From Bacteroidales bacterium (lineage in GTDB: Bacteria; Bacteroidota; Bacteroidia; Bacteroidales; UBA3824): DNA of 64,000 bases. The position numbers and the translations under genes were made by a program. Location of the stretch: contig JAFPYR010000069.1 of the NCBI GenBank assembly GCA_017412115.1, forward strand, positions 1-64,000, written 5' to 3'. The notes under the pieces are model-generated. The model saw only the letters and a program-made list of their open reading frames with translations. It ran no database searches and was not told the origin of the DNA. Below are positions 37,026-45,963 of the stretch, piece after piece (position 1 is the first letter of the stretch; the number at the start of each line of letters is the position of its first letter).

Positions 37026-37325
37026 ATGAAAAAATGTAAAATCACGGTAATGAAAAAATGTTTTCATGCCGAACTTGCCTCAAAATACGAAAATCCTATT
37101 CAACACGCCTGCGATATGTTTTTAGGTCAGGAATTTATATCGGAAAACGCCGAAAAACCTCAAGGAATGTGCTCAAGCGCATGGCTATCACTTCAACCCT
37201 TTGTGATGGCCTTAGCCTGCGGAGGCGGTAATTTTTACGACGGCTGGATGAAAAATCCAAATTCTGCAATGATTTCATGCAACGACGGTTTCAGACCCGT
37301 GAGTTTTTATATCGAAGTAATTTAA
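37026..37325 (+). CDS. TIGR04076-family small cysteine-rich protein
   Basis: 99 residues. Pattern KCKITVMKKCFHAELASKYE, then MCSSAWLSLQPFVMALACGG-x-x-x-x-x-W, then CNDGFRPVSFYIE, matches the uncharacterised TIGR04076 proteins found in many anaerobes. Several conserved cysteines suggest metal binding. A TATATTTG box at 36992-36999 may be the -7 element. It stands alone, divergent from the EI24 gene. Confidence 0.75.
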   Translation: MKKCKITVMKKCFHAELASKYENPIQHACDMFLGQEFISENAEKPQGMCSSAWLSLQPFVMALACGGGNFYDGWMKNPNSAMISCNDGFRPVSFYIEVI

Positions 37326-37335
37326 CAAAAAAAAT

Positions 37336-37366
37336 TTGTTAAATTATAAAAAAAAATCTAAATTTG
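37336..37366 (+). promoter_or_regulatory. Promoter of the zinc metallopeptidase gene
   Basis: TTG at 37336-37338, 20-bp spacer, TAAATTTG at 37359-37366. It starts after the stop of the TIGR04076 gene and lies 43 bp before the ATG. Confidence 0.75.
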
Positions 37367-37408
37367 CAGCATAAAATTATATCTGTTAACCAAAAAACTA
37401 TAATAATT

Positions 37409-38317
37409 ATGAGATTAGACGGACGCAGAACAAGTTCTAACGTTGAAGACATCAGAGGCGGAGGTTTCGGCTCGGATTCCTCACCAAGAAGAATGACAAC
37501 CGGCAAAAAAAGCGGTTGCTTAAGCATTATTCTTTTGATAATAGGTGCAATATGGTATTTCAAAACGGGAGATGCAAGTATGCTCTCATCTTCGTTAGGC
37601 GGTGATAATCAAGTCATTGAACAGCAACAAACACGCGATACTAAAACTTCTAAAGCAAATGACGAGCTCGCAATATTTGCATCAAAGATTTTGGCTTCAA
37701 CGGAAGATGTTTGGTCTAATATTTTCAAACAAAACGGTTTGACATATCAACAGCCCAAAATGGTGATTTTCTCTGACGCCGTTAATACGGGTTGCGGTTC
37801 TGCAAGTTCTTCAACAGGACCTTTTTACTGCTCGGCTGATCAAAAACTTTATTTGGATTTGACATTTTTTCAAACGATGAAAACTCAACTCGGAGCAGAT
37901 GGTGATTTGGCTTACGCATACGTCATCGCGCACGAAGTAGGACATCATATTGAATATTTAACGGGTGTTTTATCAAAACTTCATAATGCAATGAACAATT
38001 GCAGAACTGAAGCCGAGGCAAATAAAATAAGTGTCAGAATAGAGCTTTTGGCGGATTTTTACGCCGGAATTTGGGGCTATTACGAAAACAAAACTTTCAA
38101 ATCCTTTGAAGACGGCGACATCGAAAAAGCTATTAACTGCGCTCATCAAATCGGTGATGATTATCTTCAAAAATCAGCAGGATACAAGAGAATCAATGCA
38201 GAGGCTTTTACTCACGGCACCTCAGCTCAACGCATGAAATGGTTGAAACTCGGTCTTACAACCGGCGATATGTCAAAGGCTAACACTATTTTAACCTGCG
38301 ACGAATCACAATTATAA
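37409..38317 (+). CDS. YpfJ-like neutral zinc metallopeptidase (PF04228)
   Basis: 302 residues from the ATG at 37409. A conserved N-terminal MRLDGRRTSSNVEDIRGGG is followed by one membrane helix (LSIILLIIGAIWYF). The peptidase part has YCSADQKLYLDLTF and the zinc motif HEVGHH (HExxH), then a downstream R-x-E-LLADFYAG with the likely third ligand Glu. The family is common, its substrate unknown. The helix probably anchors it in the inner membrane. Confidence 0.9.
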   Translation: MRLDGRRTSSNVEDIRGGGFGSDSSPRRMTTGKKSGCLSIILLIIGAIWYFKTGDASMLSSSLGGDNQVIEQQQTRDTKTSKANDELAIFASKILASTEDVWSNIFKQNGLTYQQPKMVIFSDAVNTGCGSASSSTGPFYCSADQKLYLDLTFFQTMKTQLGADGDLAYAYVIAHEVGHHIEYLTGVLSKLHNAMNNCRTEAEANKISVRIELLADFYAGIWGYYENKTFKSFEDGDIEKAINCAHQIGDDYLQKSAGYKRINAEAFTHGTSAQRMKWLKLGLTTGDMSKANTILTCDESQL

Positions 38318-38417
38318 AAAAAAATTGTGAAATTTTTGAAAAAACATAATCATAATTAATGTAAGAAGGGATAAAACCCGAAAATTAGTAATTAATTATT
38401 AATAAAATTAAAAAAAA

Positions 38418-39161
38418 ATGGCAGAAGAAAAAGAAAACCAGTTCAAAGAGAATTTCAATTGGCAAAAAATTACAATTGATGCTGTAAACACAATTATTGC
38501 AACAGCAATCGGTATTATCATCGGTCTTTTGGTGGATAAATGGAGAGAAAACATTTCCAACGAAGAGAACTATCAAAAAATTATCGTTGCAACGATCAAC
38601 AACTTGGAGAATTACGAAAAACAAATTTCTAACGTGCAGACCCAATGGATACAATACTGCGAAGAGGGATTTGAAAATATGGAATCTGAGGATTATGAAG
38701 AAACAGATTCGTCTTTCAATGAAATTGCTGAATTGTTTTTCTGGGAAGAATTCATGCAACAAGACCGTTGGATAGAAGAAAACTTCATCAATAACGGCGG
38801 TTTTATCGAAAATACAGATTTGCGTCTTAAAATCGGTAACGTATATTCTCTAATTGATTTATGCAAAAACAATATCATAAAACTCAGAAATTCAACAGAG
38901 AAAGCTTACGACAGATATTTGTATTACTATATCAACGAAAAACCTGAAAATGCATTCACCAAACTTTTCAACGATAAAGATCTTATAAATTATCGCGAAA
39001 CCGTTAGAGAAGTTTATTATAACCTTGAAGAATATATCGCAATAATCAAAAATCTTACCGCTGAGATTATAAAAAATTCTAATGCTGACGAAAAAGCCCT
39101 TAATGAACAGAGAGAATCCTCTAAAAAGATTCTTGAAATCATCAATAAAGAAAGACAATAA
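38418..39161 (+). CDS. DUF6090-like membrane-anchored protein, unknown function
   Basis: 247 residues. One N-terminal membrane helix (VNTIIATAIGIIIGLLVDKW) followed by a mostly helical acidic region. The sequence W..ITIDAVNTIIATAIGIIIGLLVDKWRENISNEENYQK is like uncharacterised Bacteroidetes DUF6090 proteins; this is a resemblance only. It lies 100 bp after the metallopeptidase and is followed by a terminator, with no other same-strand partner. Confidence 0.55.
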   Translation: MAEEKENQFKENFNWQKITIDAVNTIIATAIGIIIGLLVDKWRENISNEENYQKIIVATINNLENYEKQISNVQTQWIQYCEEGFENMESEDYEETDSSFNEIAELFFWEEFMQQDRWIEENFINNGGFIENTDLRLKIGNVYSLIDLCKNNIIKLRNSTEKAYDRYLYYYINEKPENAFTKLFNDKDLINYRETVREVYYNLEEYIAIIKNLTAEIIKNSNADEKALNEQRESSKKILEIINKERQ

Positions 39162-39194
39162 CCAAACTAAAAATAAAAAAAACGATTAGTGTAT

Positions 39195-39229
39195 TCCCGT
39201 CCGTCTTAAATTGGAAAAAACGGACGGGA
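39195..39229. terminator. Bidirectional terminator
   Basis: TCCCGTCCGT (39195-39204) pairs with ACGGACGGGA (39220-39229) around 15 bases, followed by a T run. It serves the DUF6090-like gene (+) and possibly the nucleotidyltransferase gene (-). Confidence 0.8.
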
Positions 39230-39235
39230 TTTTTT

Positions 39236-39961
39236 TTATTTTAACGCTAAAAATTCTTTTTCGGCTTTTTCTAATTTTTCTTTTGTACCTAAATCCGCCC
39301 AAAATCCCGAGTGCAAAAAGGCGCAAATTTTCTCCTCAGCGGCAAGTCGTAAATAAAGGTTGGTAATCGAAAATTTTCCTTGTTCAATGATTTTAGAAAA
39401 GATTTCACGACTAATAACCGAAACCCCGCTAAAAGCATATTCATTGGCAGTTTTAGGATTAAAAGTTTTTGAAATTTTTTCCTCACCGCTTGTGTAGTTT
39501 TTCCAACCGCAAAGTTCGTTATTATCGTTAAAAATTAGTTTTCGCGAGCTTTGACGGTCTTTAACGGCTAATGTTGCAAGGCAAGAATTTTTCTTATGAA
39601 AATCATAAAGCGCATTAAGGTCGATATCAGAGGCAATATCAACATTGTATAGGATAGTGTTTTCTTCGTTTTTGAGAAGGTCCTGTGCTTTGAGGATTCC
39701 GCCGCCGGTGTCCAACAAAAAATCCCGCTCGTCGGAAATCAAAATTTCGGCATTAAAATCATGCGTTTTGATAAATTCGCACATTTTGTCAGCAAAATGA
39801 TGAACGTTGATAATAAGACGGTTACAACCCGCAGCAACGAGTTTAGCGGCTGCGTTTTCTATCATCGTTTTGCCGAGGAAATTCACGAGGGCTTTTGGTT
39901 TGTTATCTGTCAGCGGGGCTAAACGTGTTCCGAGCCCCGCAGCAAAAATCATTGCCTGCAT
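39236..39961 (-). CDS. Sugar-phosphate nucleotidyltransferase (MurU/mannose-1-P guanylyltransferase type)
   Basis: 241 residues. N-terminal nucleotide-binding signature AAGLGTRLAPLT-x-x-x-PKALV, with GTRLAPLTDNKPKAL, then LLDTGGGILKAQDLL and VDIASDIDL. This set is typical of short nucleotidyltransferases such as MurNAc-1-P uridylyltransferase MurU. The nucleotide sugar is unassigned. It is just downstream of trmD, with a heptamer array between. Confidence 0.82.
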   Translation of the reverse strand: MQAMIFAAGLGTRLAPLTDNKPKALVNFLGKTMIENAAAKLVAAGCNRLIINVHHFADKMCEFIKTHDFNAEILISDERDFLLDTGGGILKAQDLLKNEENTILYNVDIASDIDLNALYDFHKKNSCLATLAVKDRQSSRKLIFNDNNELCGWKNYTSGEEKISKTFNPKTANEYAFSGVSVISREIFSKIIEQGKFSITNLYLRLAAEEKICAFLHSGFWADLGTKEKLEKAEKEFLALK

Positions 39962-40018
39962 TATAAATTACGAATTATGAATTATGAATTGTCAATTGTC
40001 AATTATGAATTGTCAATT
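39961..40018. repeat. Mixed ATTATGA and AATTGTC heptamer array
   Basis: Both heptamer types are joined in one array, which supports a common origin. The trmD stop and its final codons IDNS are read from the array. Confidence 0.82.
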
Positions 40019-40689
40019 TCCAACAAATCTGGTCTTAAAAGTTTAGTACGTTCCAAAGATTGTTGAAACTGCCATTTGTCGATTTCAGCATCGTTACCGG
40101 AAAGAAGTATTTCCGGGACTTTCCAACCTTTGTAATCGGCAGGACGGGTATAAATCGGAGGTGCTAACAAATTGTCTTGAAAAGAATCCGACAAAGCCGA
40201 TTCGTTGTCTGACATTGCACCCGGAATTAGCCTTACGACACTGTCGGTTATGACAGCAGCAGCGAGTTCGCCACCCGTTAAAACATAATCACCGATAGAA
40301 ATTTCCTTTGTAATAAGGTGTTCGCGGATTCTGTGATCAATGCCTTTGTAATGACCGCAAAGAATTATAATGTTTTCAAGCGTTGAAATATGATTTGCCA
40401 TCGGCTGTGATAATTTTTCACCGTCAGGCGAGGTATAAATGACCTCATCGTAATTTCTTTGTGATTTCAAATAGGAAATCGCTTTGTCTACGGGTTCAAT
40501 CATCATCACCATTCCGGCATCGCCGCCGTATTGATAATCATCAACGGTACGGCGTTTATCAGTAGTAAAATCCCTAAGATTTATGATGTTGATTTGAGCC
40601 AAACCCTTGTTTACGGCACGTTTTATAATAGAATGTGAAAGCGGACTTTCCAAAAGTTCCGGCAAAACGGTAATTATATCGATTCTCAT
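40003..40689 (-). CDS. trmD: tRNA (guanine-N1)-methyltransferase TrmD
   Basis: 228 residues. SPOUT methyltransferase that makes m1G37 in tRNAs. Markers are [21 protein letters not shown], the [17 protein letters not shown] loop, [42 protein letters not shown] (SAM knot) and [17 protein letters not shown]. The C-terminal residues come from a repeat array; the core is complete. Usual trmD partners (rpsP, rimM, rplS) are absent here. Confidence 0.95.
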   Translation of the reverse strand: MRIDIITVLPELLESPLSHSIIKRAVNKGLAQINIINLRDFTTDKRRTVDDYQYGGDAGMVMMIEPVDKAISYLKSQRNYDEVIYTSPDGEKLSQPMANHISTLENIIILCGHYKGIDHRIREHLITKEISIGDYVLTGGELAAAVITDSVVRLIPGAMSDNESALSDSFQDNLLAPPIYTRPADYKGWKVPEILLSGNDAEIDKWQFQQSLERTKLLRPDLLEIDNS

Positions 40690-40780
40690 TTTTCGTTTTA
40701 AAAAAAATTTCGCACAAAATTAAGAAAATAAAACATACATTGCAATCGGTTATAAACGTTTTTTTTAGAAATAGGTTTCA

Positions 40781-40819
40781 AAAAAAGTGTACTTTCTTTG
40801 AAAAAAAGTAAACTTTTTT
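40781..40819. repeat. Inverted repeat before the FGE-like gene
   Basis: A 15-bp arm (40781-40795) is complementary to 40805-40819 with one mismatch. It ends next to the TTG at 40820 and could be an operator or a terminator for transcripts coming from the other side. Confidence 0.6.
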
Positions 40820-40850
40820 TTGTTTTTTAATTTTTTTTAGCATAATTTTG
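40820..40850 (+). promoter_or_regulatory. Promoter of the FGE-like gene
   Basis: TTG at 40820-40822, 20-bp spacer, TAATTTTG at 40843-40850, 32 bp before the ATG. Confidence 0.75.
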
Positions 40851-40882
40851 TCTCAATCTAAAAAAATGAAAGTACTAAGAAA

Positions 40883-41956
40883 ATGAAAAGACTTTATACA
40901 ACATTAATCACATTTCTTGCCTTGACATCGATGGTATCGGAAAGTTTTGCGACGGATTTGGCAAGATATAAATTTTTTTATGAAGAAGGGCTTAAACGCT
41001 TTTACAAAGGCGAATATAAACAAGCTTACAACAATTTCAGAGCAGCTTCCATTTGCGAAGACGCTCAACCACCGGCTAAAGTAATGATGAAAACCTGCAA
41101 TTATTGTCAATGTCATTACGACACGGCTGAGTATTATTACGACGAAGCAAAATATCTTTTAGCATTAGACCATTATTCCATAGTCGCTCAAAACAACAGC
41201 CGCGACATGAATTGCCGCAGCAAAATGACTCTCTGTATAAAAAAAGGAAATGATTTCAAGAAAGATATGGTTTTTGTAAAGGGAGGAAATTTTTCGATGG
41301 GCAGAAACGACGGACCCTTCAACGAAAGCCCCGCACACAATGTTGTGGTAGATGATTTTTATATGGACAAAACAGAGGTCAGCAATTCGCAATTCGTTAA
41401 TTTTCTGAATATTAGCGGAATATATTCCAACGAAGGTATTTTAAGAATCAACATAGAAAACCTCGAATGTAAAATCCGTGAAAGCGGTGGTTGGTATTAC
41501 GTTGAAAACGGTTTTGAAAACTATCCCGTAGTTGCCGTAAGTTGGTATGGTGCAAGCGATTACGCTAAATGGGCTGACAAAAGTTTACCGACAGAGGCTC
41601 AATGGGAATACGCTTTTGCCGATACCAAAGACAAAACCGAAAAAAAATCACTTCATGCGGTGAATTTAGGTCAAGCCAACAAATTCGGACTTTTGAACAT
41701 GAACGGCAACGTTTGGGAATGGTGTCAGGACTGGTACGCTGAAACCTCGTATCATTCTATAGGACAAATAAATCCCGTTACAACCGACGCCGATGCCGAA
41801 TACAAAACGATGAGAGGCGGTGCTTACACCTCAGAATCAGGCATTTCCATCAGAACTTTCAGAGATTATAATTTACCTTACGAATGTAAGAAAAATGTGG
41901 GATTCAGATGCGTTAAAAACTGTCCGAATTACCGCCCTAACAATACTACGTACTGA
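40883..41956 (+). CDS. Formylglycine-generating-enzyme-like (SUMF1/PvdO) protein with N-terminal TPR-like region
   Basis: 357 residues. The signal peptide ends SESFAT. Residues 30-130 contain a TPR-like region (FYEEGLKRFYKGEYKQAYNNFR, then KYLLALDHYSIVAQ) with several cysteines. The SUMF1 fold then has VKGGNFSMGRNDGPFNESPAH, YMDKTEVSNSQFVNFL, YPVVAVSWYGASDYAKW, PTEAQWEYAF and the hallmark NGNVWEWCQDWY, ending GFRCVK. The copper-binding cysteines of true FGE cannot be confirmed, so it is more likely a structural or ligand-binding homologue. Confidence 0.82.
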   Translation: MKRLYTTLITFLALTSMVSESFATDLARYKFFYEEGLKRFYKGEYKQAYNNFRAASICEDAQPPAKVMMKTCNYCQCHYDTAEYYYDEAKYLLALDHYSIVAQNNSRDMNCRSKMTLCIKKGNDFKKDMVFVKGGNFSMGRNDGPFNESPAHNVVVDDFYMDKTEVSNSQFVNFLNISGIYSNEGILRINIENLECKIRESGGWYYVENGFENYPVVAVSWYGASDYAKWADKSLPTEAQWEYAFADTKDKTEKKSLHAVNLGQANKFGLLNMNGNVWEWCQDWYAETSYHSIGQINPVTTDADAEYKTMRGGAYTSESGISIRTFRDYNLPYECKKNVGFRCVKNCPNYRPNNTTY

Positions 41957-42004
41957 TAGTAACAATTTTTAGATTTAAGATAAAATTCATTTTGTTAGTT
42001 TAGG

Positions 42005-42046
42005 AAGCCGGAAATACGTTTTTTTAACAAAAACTTTCTCCGGCTT
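42005..42046 (+). terminator. Terminator of the FGE-like gene
   Basis: AAGCCGGA (42005-42012) pairs with TCCGGCTT (42039-42046) across a T-rich loop, 48 bp after the stop codon; a T run lies after it. Confidence 0.65.
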
Positions 42047-42186
42047 TGCTATTTTTTATATTCAAAGGTAATAAAAAATTAATGTTAATTTTTTATATTT
42101 TACCTTTCTTTTAACTACCTTAGTACAAAAATTTCGCAAAAAAAATGCTATCATCATCTTAACTGATAAAAAACTGATATAAAACT

Positions 42187-44412
42187 ATGGTTAGAATAAT
42201 GACAGTTAATGACATTAAATACAGAGAGGATTTGTTCAGGATATTTTATTCTGCACTTCCTCAAAGTTTTAAGCCGACTGAAACCTATACGCAGATTCGT
42301 TCTGCGTATGATTTAGCGTTTACGGCTCATCACGGAGTACGACGCAAAGGTGGAAATCATGAACCTTATATCACTCACCCAATTTCGGTAGCATTAATTG
42401 TAGCCAATGAAATAGGTTTGGGCGTAAGTTCCGTTATAGCAGCACTTTTGCATGATGTCATTGAAGATACCGAGTTTACAAAAGAAGACATTGCAGAAAA
42501 ATTCGGCAACAATATCGCCAATATCGTTGAAGGCCTTACTAAAATCACTAACGTATACGACGCGAAAAAAAACGCACAATCAGAGACATTCAAAAAAATG
42601 TTGCTCTCCATTCCTCACGACCCGAGAGTCGCATTCATAAAAATAGCCGACAGGCTTCATAACATGCGCACAATGGAGGATATGCCGGACGGCACACGAC
42701 AAATCAAAGCTGCTGAAAACCTTTTCGTATACGTTCCGATTGCCGATCAATTAGGTCTTTTCGATATAAAAAACGAATTAGAAGATACAAGTTTTAAATA
42801 TTCACATCCCGGAACATACATTTATTTGAAAACCGAAATGGAAAAACTTTCAGAAAAAAGAAAAAAAACTTTTGAAAGTTTTAAACTCGCATTGATGAAA
42901 ATAATGGTCGGTACCCAATGGGTCTGTAAATTTTCGGTGATTGAAAAATCTTGTTTCCAGATTTGGAAAATGATGCAGGAAGCGGGAATCAGTTTTTCAG
43001 AAGTAGAAAACAGCCTATCTTTAAGAGTTATTTTTGATGCAGGGGATATATACGACGCTCAAGATATTGTTAATGCCCATTATAATATTTACTCTTCTAT
43101 AATTGCTAATTTTGCCGAGCGTGAAGGTTTCAAACGTGATTATGTCGTAAGACCCAAATCCAACGGGTTCAAAGCTTTGGTTTTTATGGTCATGTTCGAG
43201 GGTAATTGGATTGAAATTCAAATCCTTACCAACGAAAATGATATGGTGGCTCACTGCGGTTACTCAAAATCACGACCAAACAGAATCGGACTTGACACAC
43301 TTCAGGAAAATATCAAAAGTTTCAACGACTCAGAAAGCGCAATCGAATTAATCAACCGTTTCAGAACCCTCTCCAACTTAGAAAAAATATTTGTTTTCAC
43401 ACCAAAAGGCAACATTATAGAACTTCCCAAAAACGCTACCGTTTTGGATTTTGCATACGCTATACATTCAAGAATTGGTAACCACTGTACGGGCGCAATT
43501 ATCGGCGGCGAACACGTCCAAATAAATTACGTATTAAAATCCACAGACCAAGTAAACGTAACTTTTTCCCCGAGCGTAAGACCTTCTAAAAATTGGTACT
43601 CCTTCATAAAAAGCGATCACACAAAAAATTGTTTGGACAAATATTTCAAAAACAATCCCCAAAACGATAATTCTGAAATCATAAAAGGCAGACAAATCAT
43701 CAACAATCTGCTTTGCGACAAACACGTGATACCCTCTGCACATTTAATCGGAAGAATACTATCACATTACGAACTGCCTAACACAGAGGAACTTTACCGT
43801 TGCATTGCAAAACACGAAATTTCCGAAAACGATATTTGGTCTACAATTAAAGGCATTAAAACCATTATCGAAGGCAAAAATACTATTAAAACCAAAGATA
43901 TTGAAAAACCAAAACCGATAAAAGTAACCGACTTAGTAGAAATTGATTACCGCAAACCGCTGTTAATCAATCAAGATTTGCCTTACGTTCTCTCGCCCTG
44001 CTGCCGGCCTATTTCGGGCGATGATGCGGTTGTATGCCGCGACGAAGACGGCGTTTTGTATATTCATAAACGCGAATGCGAAACGGCAAAACAAATCGGC
44101 GCAACCGACGGAAAACATACAACTACCGTCAGATGGGGAAAAATTAACCCCGCTCTTGCCGCCCTTAATCTCGAAGGCGTTGACAGAGAATGTATGATTG
44201 CCGATATTTCCAGCAAACTGTCAAAAGAGTTGAAACTAAAAATAAAATCAATTGAATTCAGAGAAGAAGGCGGACTTTTCAAAGGCAAAATCGTTGTCTA
44301 CGTAGACGACACTTTACAATTGGAAAAAATACAAGAAGAACTACTGAAAATCAACGGACTTGTAAAAATTAACAGAATAAATCAACAGAAGAGACAAATT
44401 ATAATAAACTAA
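42187..44412 (+). CDS. RelA/SpoT homologue with intact (p)ppGpp hydrolase and eroded synthetase
   Basis: 741 residues. The HD hydrolase motifs are intact: H48 (AHHGVRRKGGNHEPYITHP), HD at 89-90 with ED at 93-94 (LLHDVIEDT), and D155 (IKIADRLHNMR). The synthetase domain is degraded: the G-R-E-K-x-x-x-SI-x-K motif is VIEKSCFQIWKM without the Arg; the Asp before FRVI is Asn; GYQSLHT is GFKALVF. Only the Glu of EVQIRT remains (EIQILT). TGS (IFVFTPKGNIIELPKNATVLDFAYAIH), a CCRP cysteine domain and ACT follow. It probably degrades (p)ppGpp. The sigma-factor gene starts six bases later. Confidence 0.88.
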   Translation: MVRIMTVNDIKYREDLFRIFYSALPQSFKPTETYTQIRSAYDLAFTAHHGVRRKGGNHEPYITHPISVALIVANEIGLGVSSVIAALLHDVIEDTEFTKEDIAEKFGNNIANIVEGLTKITNVYDAKKNAQSETFKKMLLSIPHDPRVAFIKIADRLHNMRTMEDMPDGTRQIKAAENLFVYVPIADQLGLFDIKNELEDTSFKYSHPGTYIYLKTEMEKLSEKRKKTFESFKLALMKIMVGTQWVCKFSVIEKSCFQIWKMMQEAGISFSEVENSLSLRVIFDAGDIYDAQDIVNAHYNIYSSIIANFAEREGFKRDYVVRPKSNGFKALVFMVMFEGNWIEIQILTNENDMVAHCGYSKSRPNRIGLDTLQENIKSFNDSESAIELINRFRTLSNLEKIFVFTPKGNIIELPKNATVLDFAYAIHSRIGNHCTGAIIGGEHVQINYVLKSTDQVNVTFSPSVRPSKNWYSFIKSDHTKNCLDKYFKNNPQNDNSEIIKGRQIINNLLCDKHVIPSAHLIGRILSHYELPNTEELYRCIAKHEISENDIWSTIKGIKTIIEGKNTIKTKDIEKPKPIKVTDLVEIDYRKPLLINQDLPYVLSPCCRPISGDDAVVCRDEDGVLYIHKRECETAKQIGATDGKHTTTVRWGKINPALAALNLEGVDRECMIADISSKLSKELKLKIKSIEFREEGGLFKGKIVVYVDDTLQLEKIQEELLKINGLVKINRINQQKRQIIIN

Positions 44413-44418
44413 AAAAAA

Positions 44419-45033
44419 ATGAACGAACTCTTAGACAATAAGACTGATACTGAACTTGCTATGTTGTACCGAAAGACGGGAGAAGGAGTTTATCTCGGTT
44501 CGCTTTACAAACGGTACACAAAATTGGTTTATGTGGTTTGCTTCAAATATCTCAAGGACAGAGAAGTCGCCGAAGAGGCAGTCCAACAGATTTTTGAAGC
44601 GCTTATCGTATCACTCCGCAAGTACGAAGTTTCAAATTTTAAAAGCTGGCTGACCACCGTAAGCCGTAATCATTGTATCATTATGTTAAAAAATAATAAA
44701 AACATAGTGGAATATTGTGATTTTTTTGAAAAAAACGTTGAAGAAATTGTGGAATTTGAGGATATTTTTAATCAAGAAGATAGACAACAGAAAGATAAAA
44801 TGATTGACAAACTTTCTTCAGCTGTTGAGGCTTTGCCTAAAGAGCAAAAAATTTGTATTGAACTTTTTTATCTCAAAGGCAAATCCTATGCGGAAATTAC
44901 AGAATTGACGGATTACGACTTTAAAAAGATAAAATCATATCTTCAGAACGGAAAACGCAATTTAAGAAATTTTTTAACAAAGGAAGCAATGTTGATGATT
45001 TTATTATTTTATTCTGTTATGCTGAATTTTTAA
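44419..45033 (+). CDS. ECF-type RNA polymerase sigma factor
   Basis: 204 residues. Region 2 lies at about 25-95 (FKYLKDREVAEEAVQQIFEALIVSLRKYE, NFKSWLTTVSRNHCI) and region 4 at about 130-195 (LPKEQKICIELFYLKGKSYAEITELTDYDFKKIKSYLQNGKRNLRNFL). It probably directs transcription of an unknown regulon. The end ILLFYSVMLNF is hydrophobic, which is unusual. It starts 6 bp after the RelA/SpoT gene, so the two are in one operon, and the next gene encodes its likely anti-sigma factor. Confidence 0.88.
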   Translation: MNELLDNKTDTELAMLYRKTGEGVYLGSLYKRYTKLVYVVCFKYLKDREVAEEAVQQIFEALIVSLRKYEVSNFKSWLTTVSRNHCIIMLKNNKNIVEYCDFFEKNVEEIVEFEDIFNQEDRQQKDKMIDKLSSAVEALPKEQKICIELFYLKGKSYAEITELTDYDFKKIKSYLQNGKRNLRNFLTKEAMLMILLFYSVMLNF

Positions 45034-45084
45034 AATTCTAAAAACAAAATCGTCAAACTTTAAAAAAAAAAAAACGACAAAACG

Positions 45085-45963
45085 ATGAATATAAATATGA
45101 ATATATTAACTTGTCCTGACTTCGAGGACATTGAAAAACTGCTCAGGGGAGAATTATCTCAAAAAAAGAGAATCGAAGTTTTAGAACACATTGAGAAATG
45201 CTCCGACTGCAAAGAAATATATGAAACTCTCAAAGAGCTTGGCGTAGAACAAGTTCAAGAGGCTTCTGAGCGCATTAATCAAAAAATTGATAAACGCGCC
45301 CAAAGTATTTCACACAAAAAGAAAAACACCAAAGTTTTTTCGTTTTTTAAATATGCGGCTGCAGCTGCGGTTGTAGGCTTAGCATATTTCGGAATCAAAA
45401 ATCTTAAAAGCGACCCCGAAACTACATTCAGCGGAACGGTTGCCGTAAACGACGACGAGCCTAACACCTCCCCTGCTCAAGAAATTTTGTCAGAAGAGGA
45501 ATCGAAGACTCCTCAAATTAATGAAGAGGAAGTTATAACTTCGTCGCCTTCAAAAGAAAACTCTATCGAAAAAAAGGAAACAAAAGAGAAGGTAATTCCT
45601 GTAAAAACCAGAACGCAAGAGCCCACTCCTGAAAAAGAGGAACTCACACGCGGTGGCAAAATCATACCCGTAACACGCACACTCCAAGAGGGCAATGTTG
45701 ATACGGCAAAAATCAATTCCAAAATGGCAAAAGCCATAAAATTGATGCAGCAGGAAGAATATTTCGATGCTAAAGAATATTTGGAAGATATTATAAATCT
45801 CATTCCTCAAGACCACAAAGCATTGAAAAATTTAGCAATATGTAATTTCAAATTGAAATATTACAGACAAGCGGTTTCTATTTTCAAGAAATTGAAACCC
45901 AAAAACGAAGAAGAAAAGTTAGAAATCGAAAAATATATCGAAGAATGTACACAAAATCTATAA
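45085..45963 (+). CDS. Zinc-finger anti-sigma factor with a membrane helix and C-terminal TPR
   Basis: 292 residues. N-terminal zinc-binding ZAS motif H-x3-C-x2-C in HIEKCSDC. One membrane helix, about YAAAAAVVGLAYFGI (90-105), separates the cytoplasmic part from an acidic Ser/Glu/Lys-rich linker. The last 100 or so residues are TPR-like (AIKLMQQEEYFDAKEYLEDIINLIPQDHKALKNLAICNFKLKYYRQAVSIFKKL). It follows the sigma gene by 51 bp and probably controls it. The TPR part may sense an envelope protein; that is inference. Confidence 0.82.
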   Translation: MNINMNILTCPDFEDIEKLLRGELSQKKRIEVLEHIEKCSDCKEIYETLKELGVEQVQEASERINQKIDKRAQSISHKKKNTKVFSFFKYAAAAAVVGLAYFGIKNLKSDPETTFSGTVAVNDDEPNTSPAQEILSEEESKTPQINEEEVITSSPSKENSIEKKETKEKVIPVKTRTQEPTPEKEELTRGGKIIPVTRTLQEGNVDTAKINSKMAKAIKLMQQEEYFDAKEYLEDIINLIPQDHKALKNLAICNFKLKYYRQAVSIFKKLKPKNEEEKLEIEKYIEECTQNL

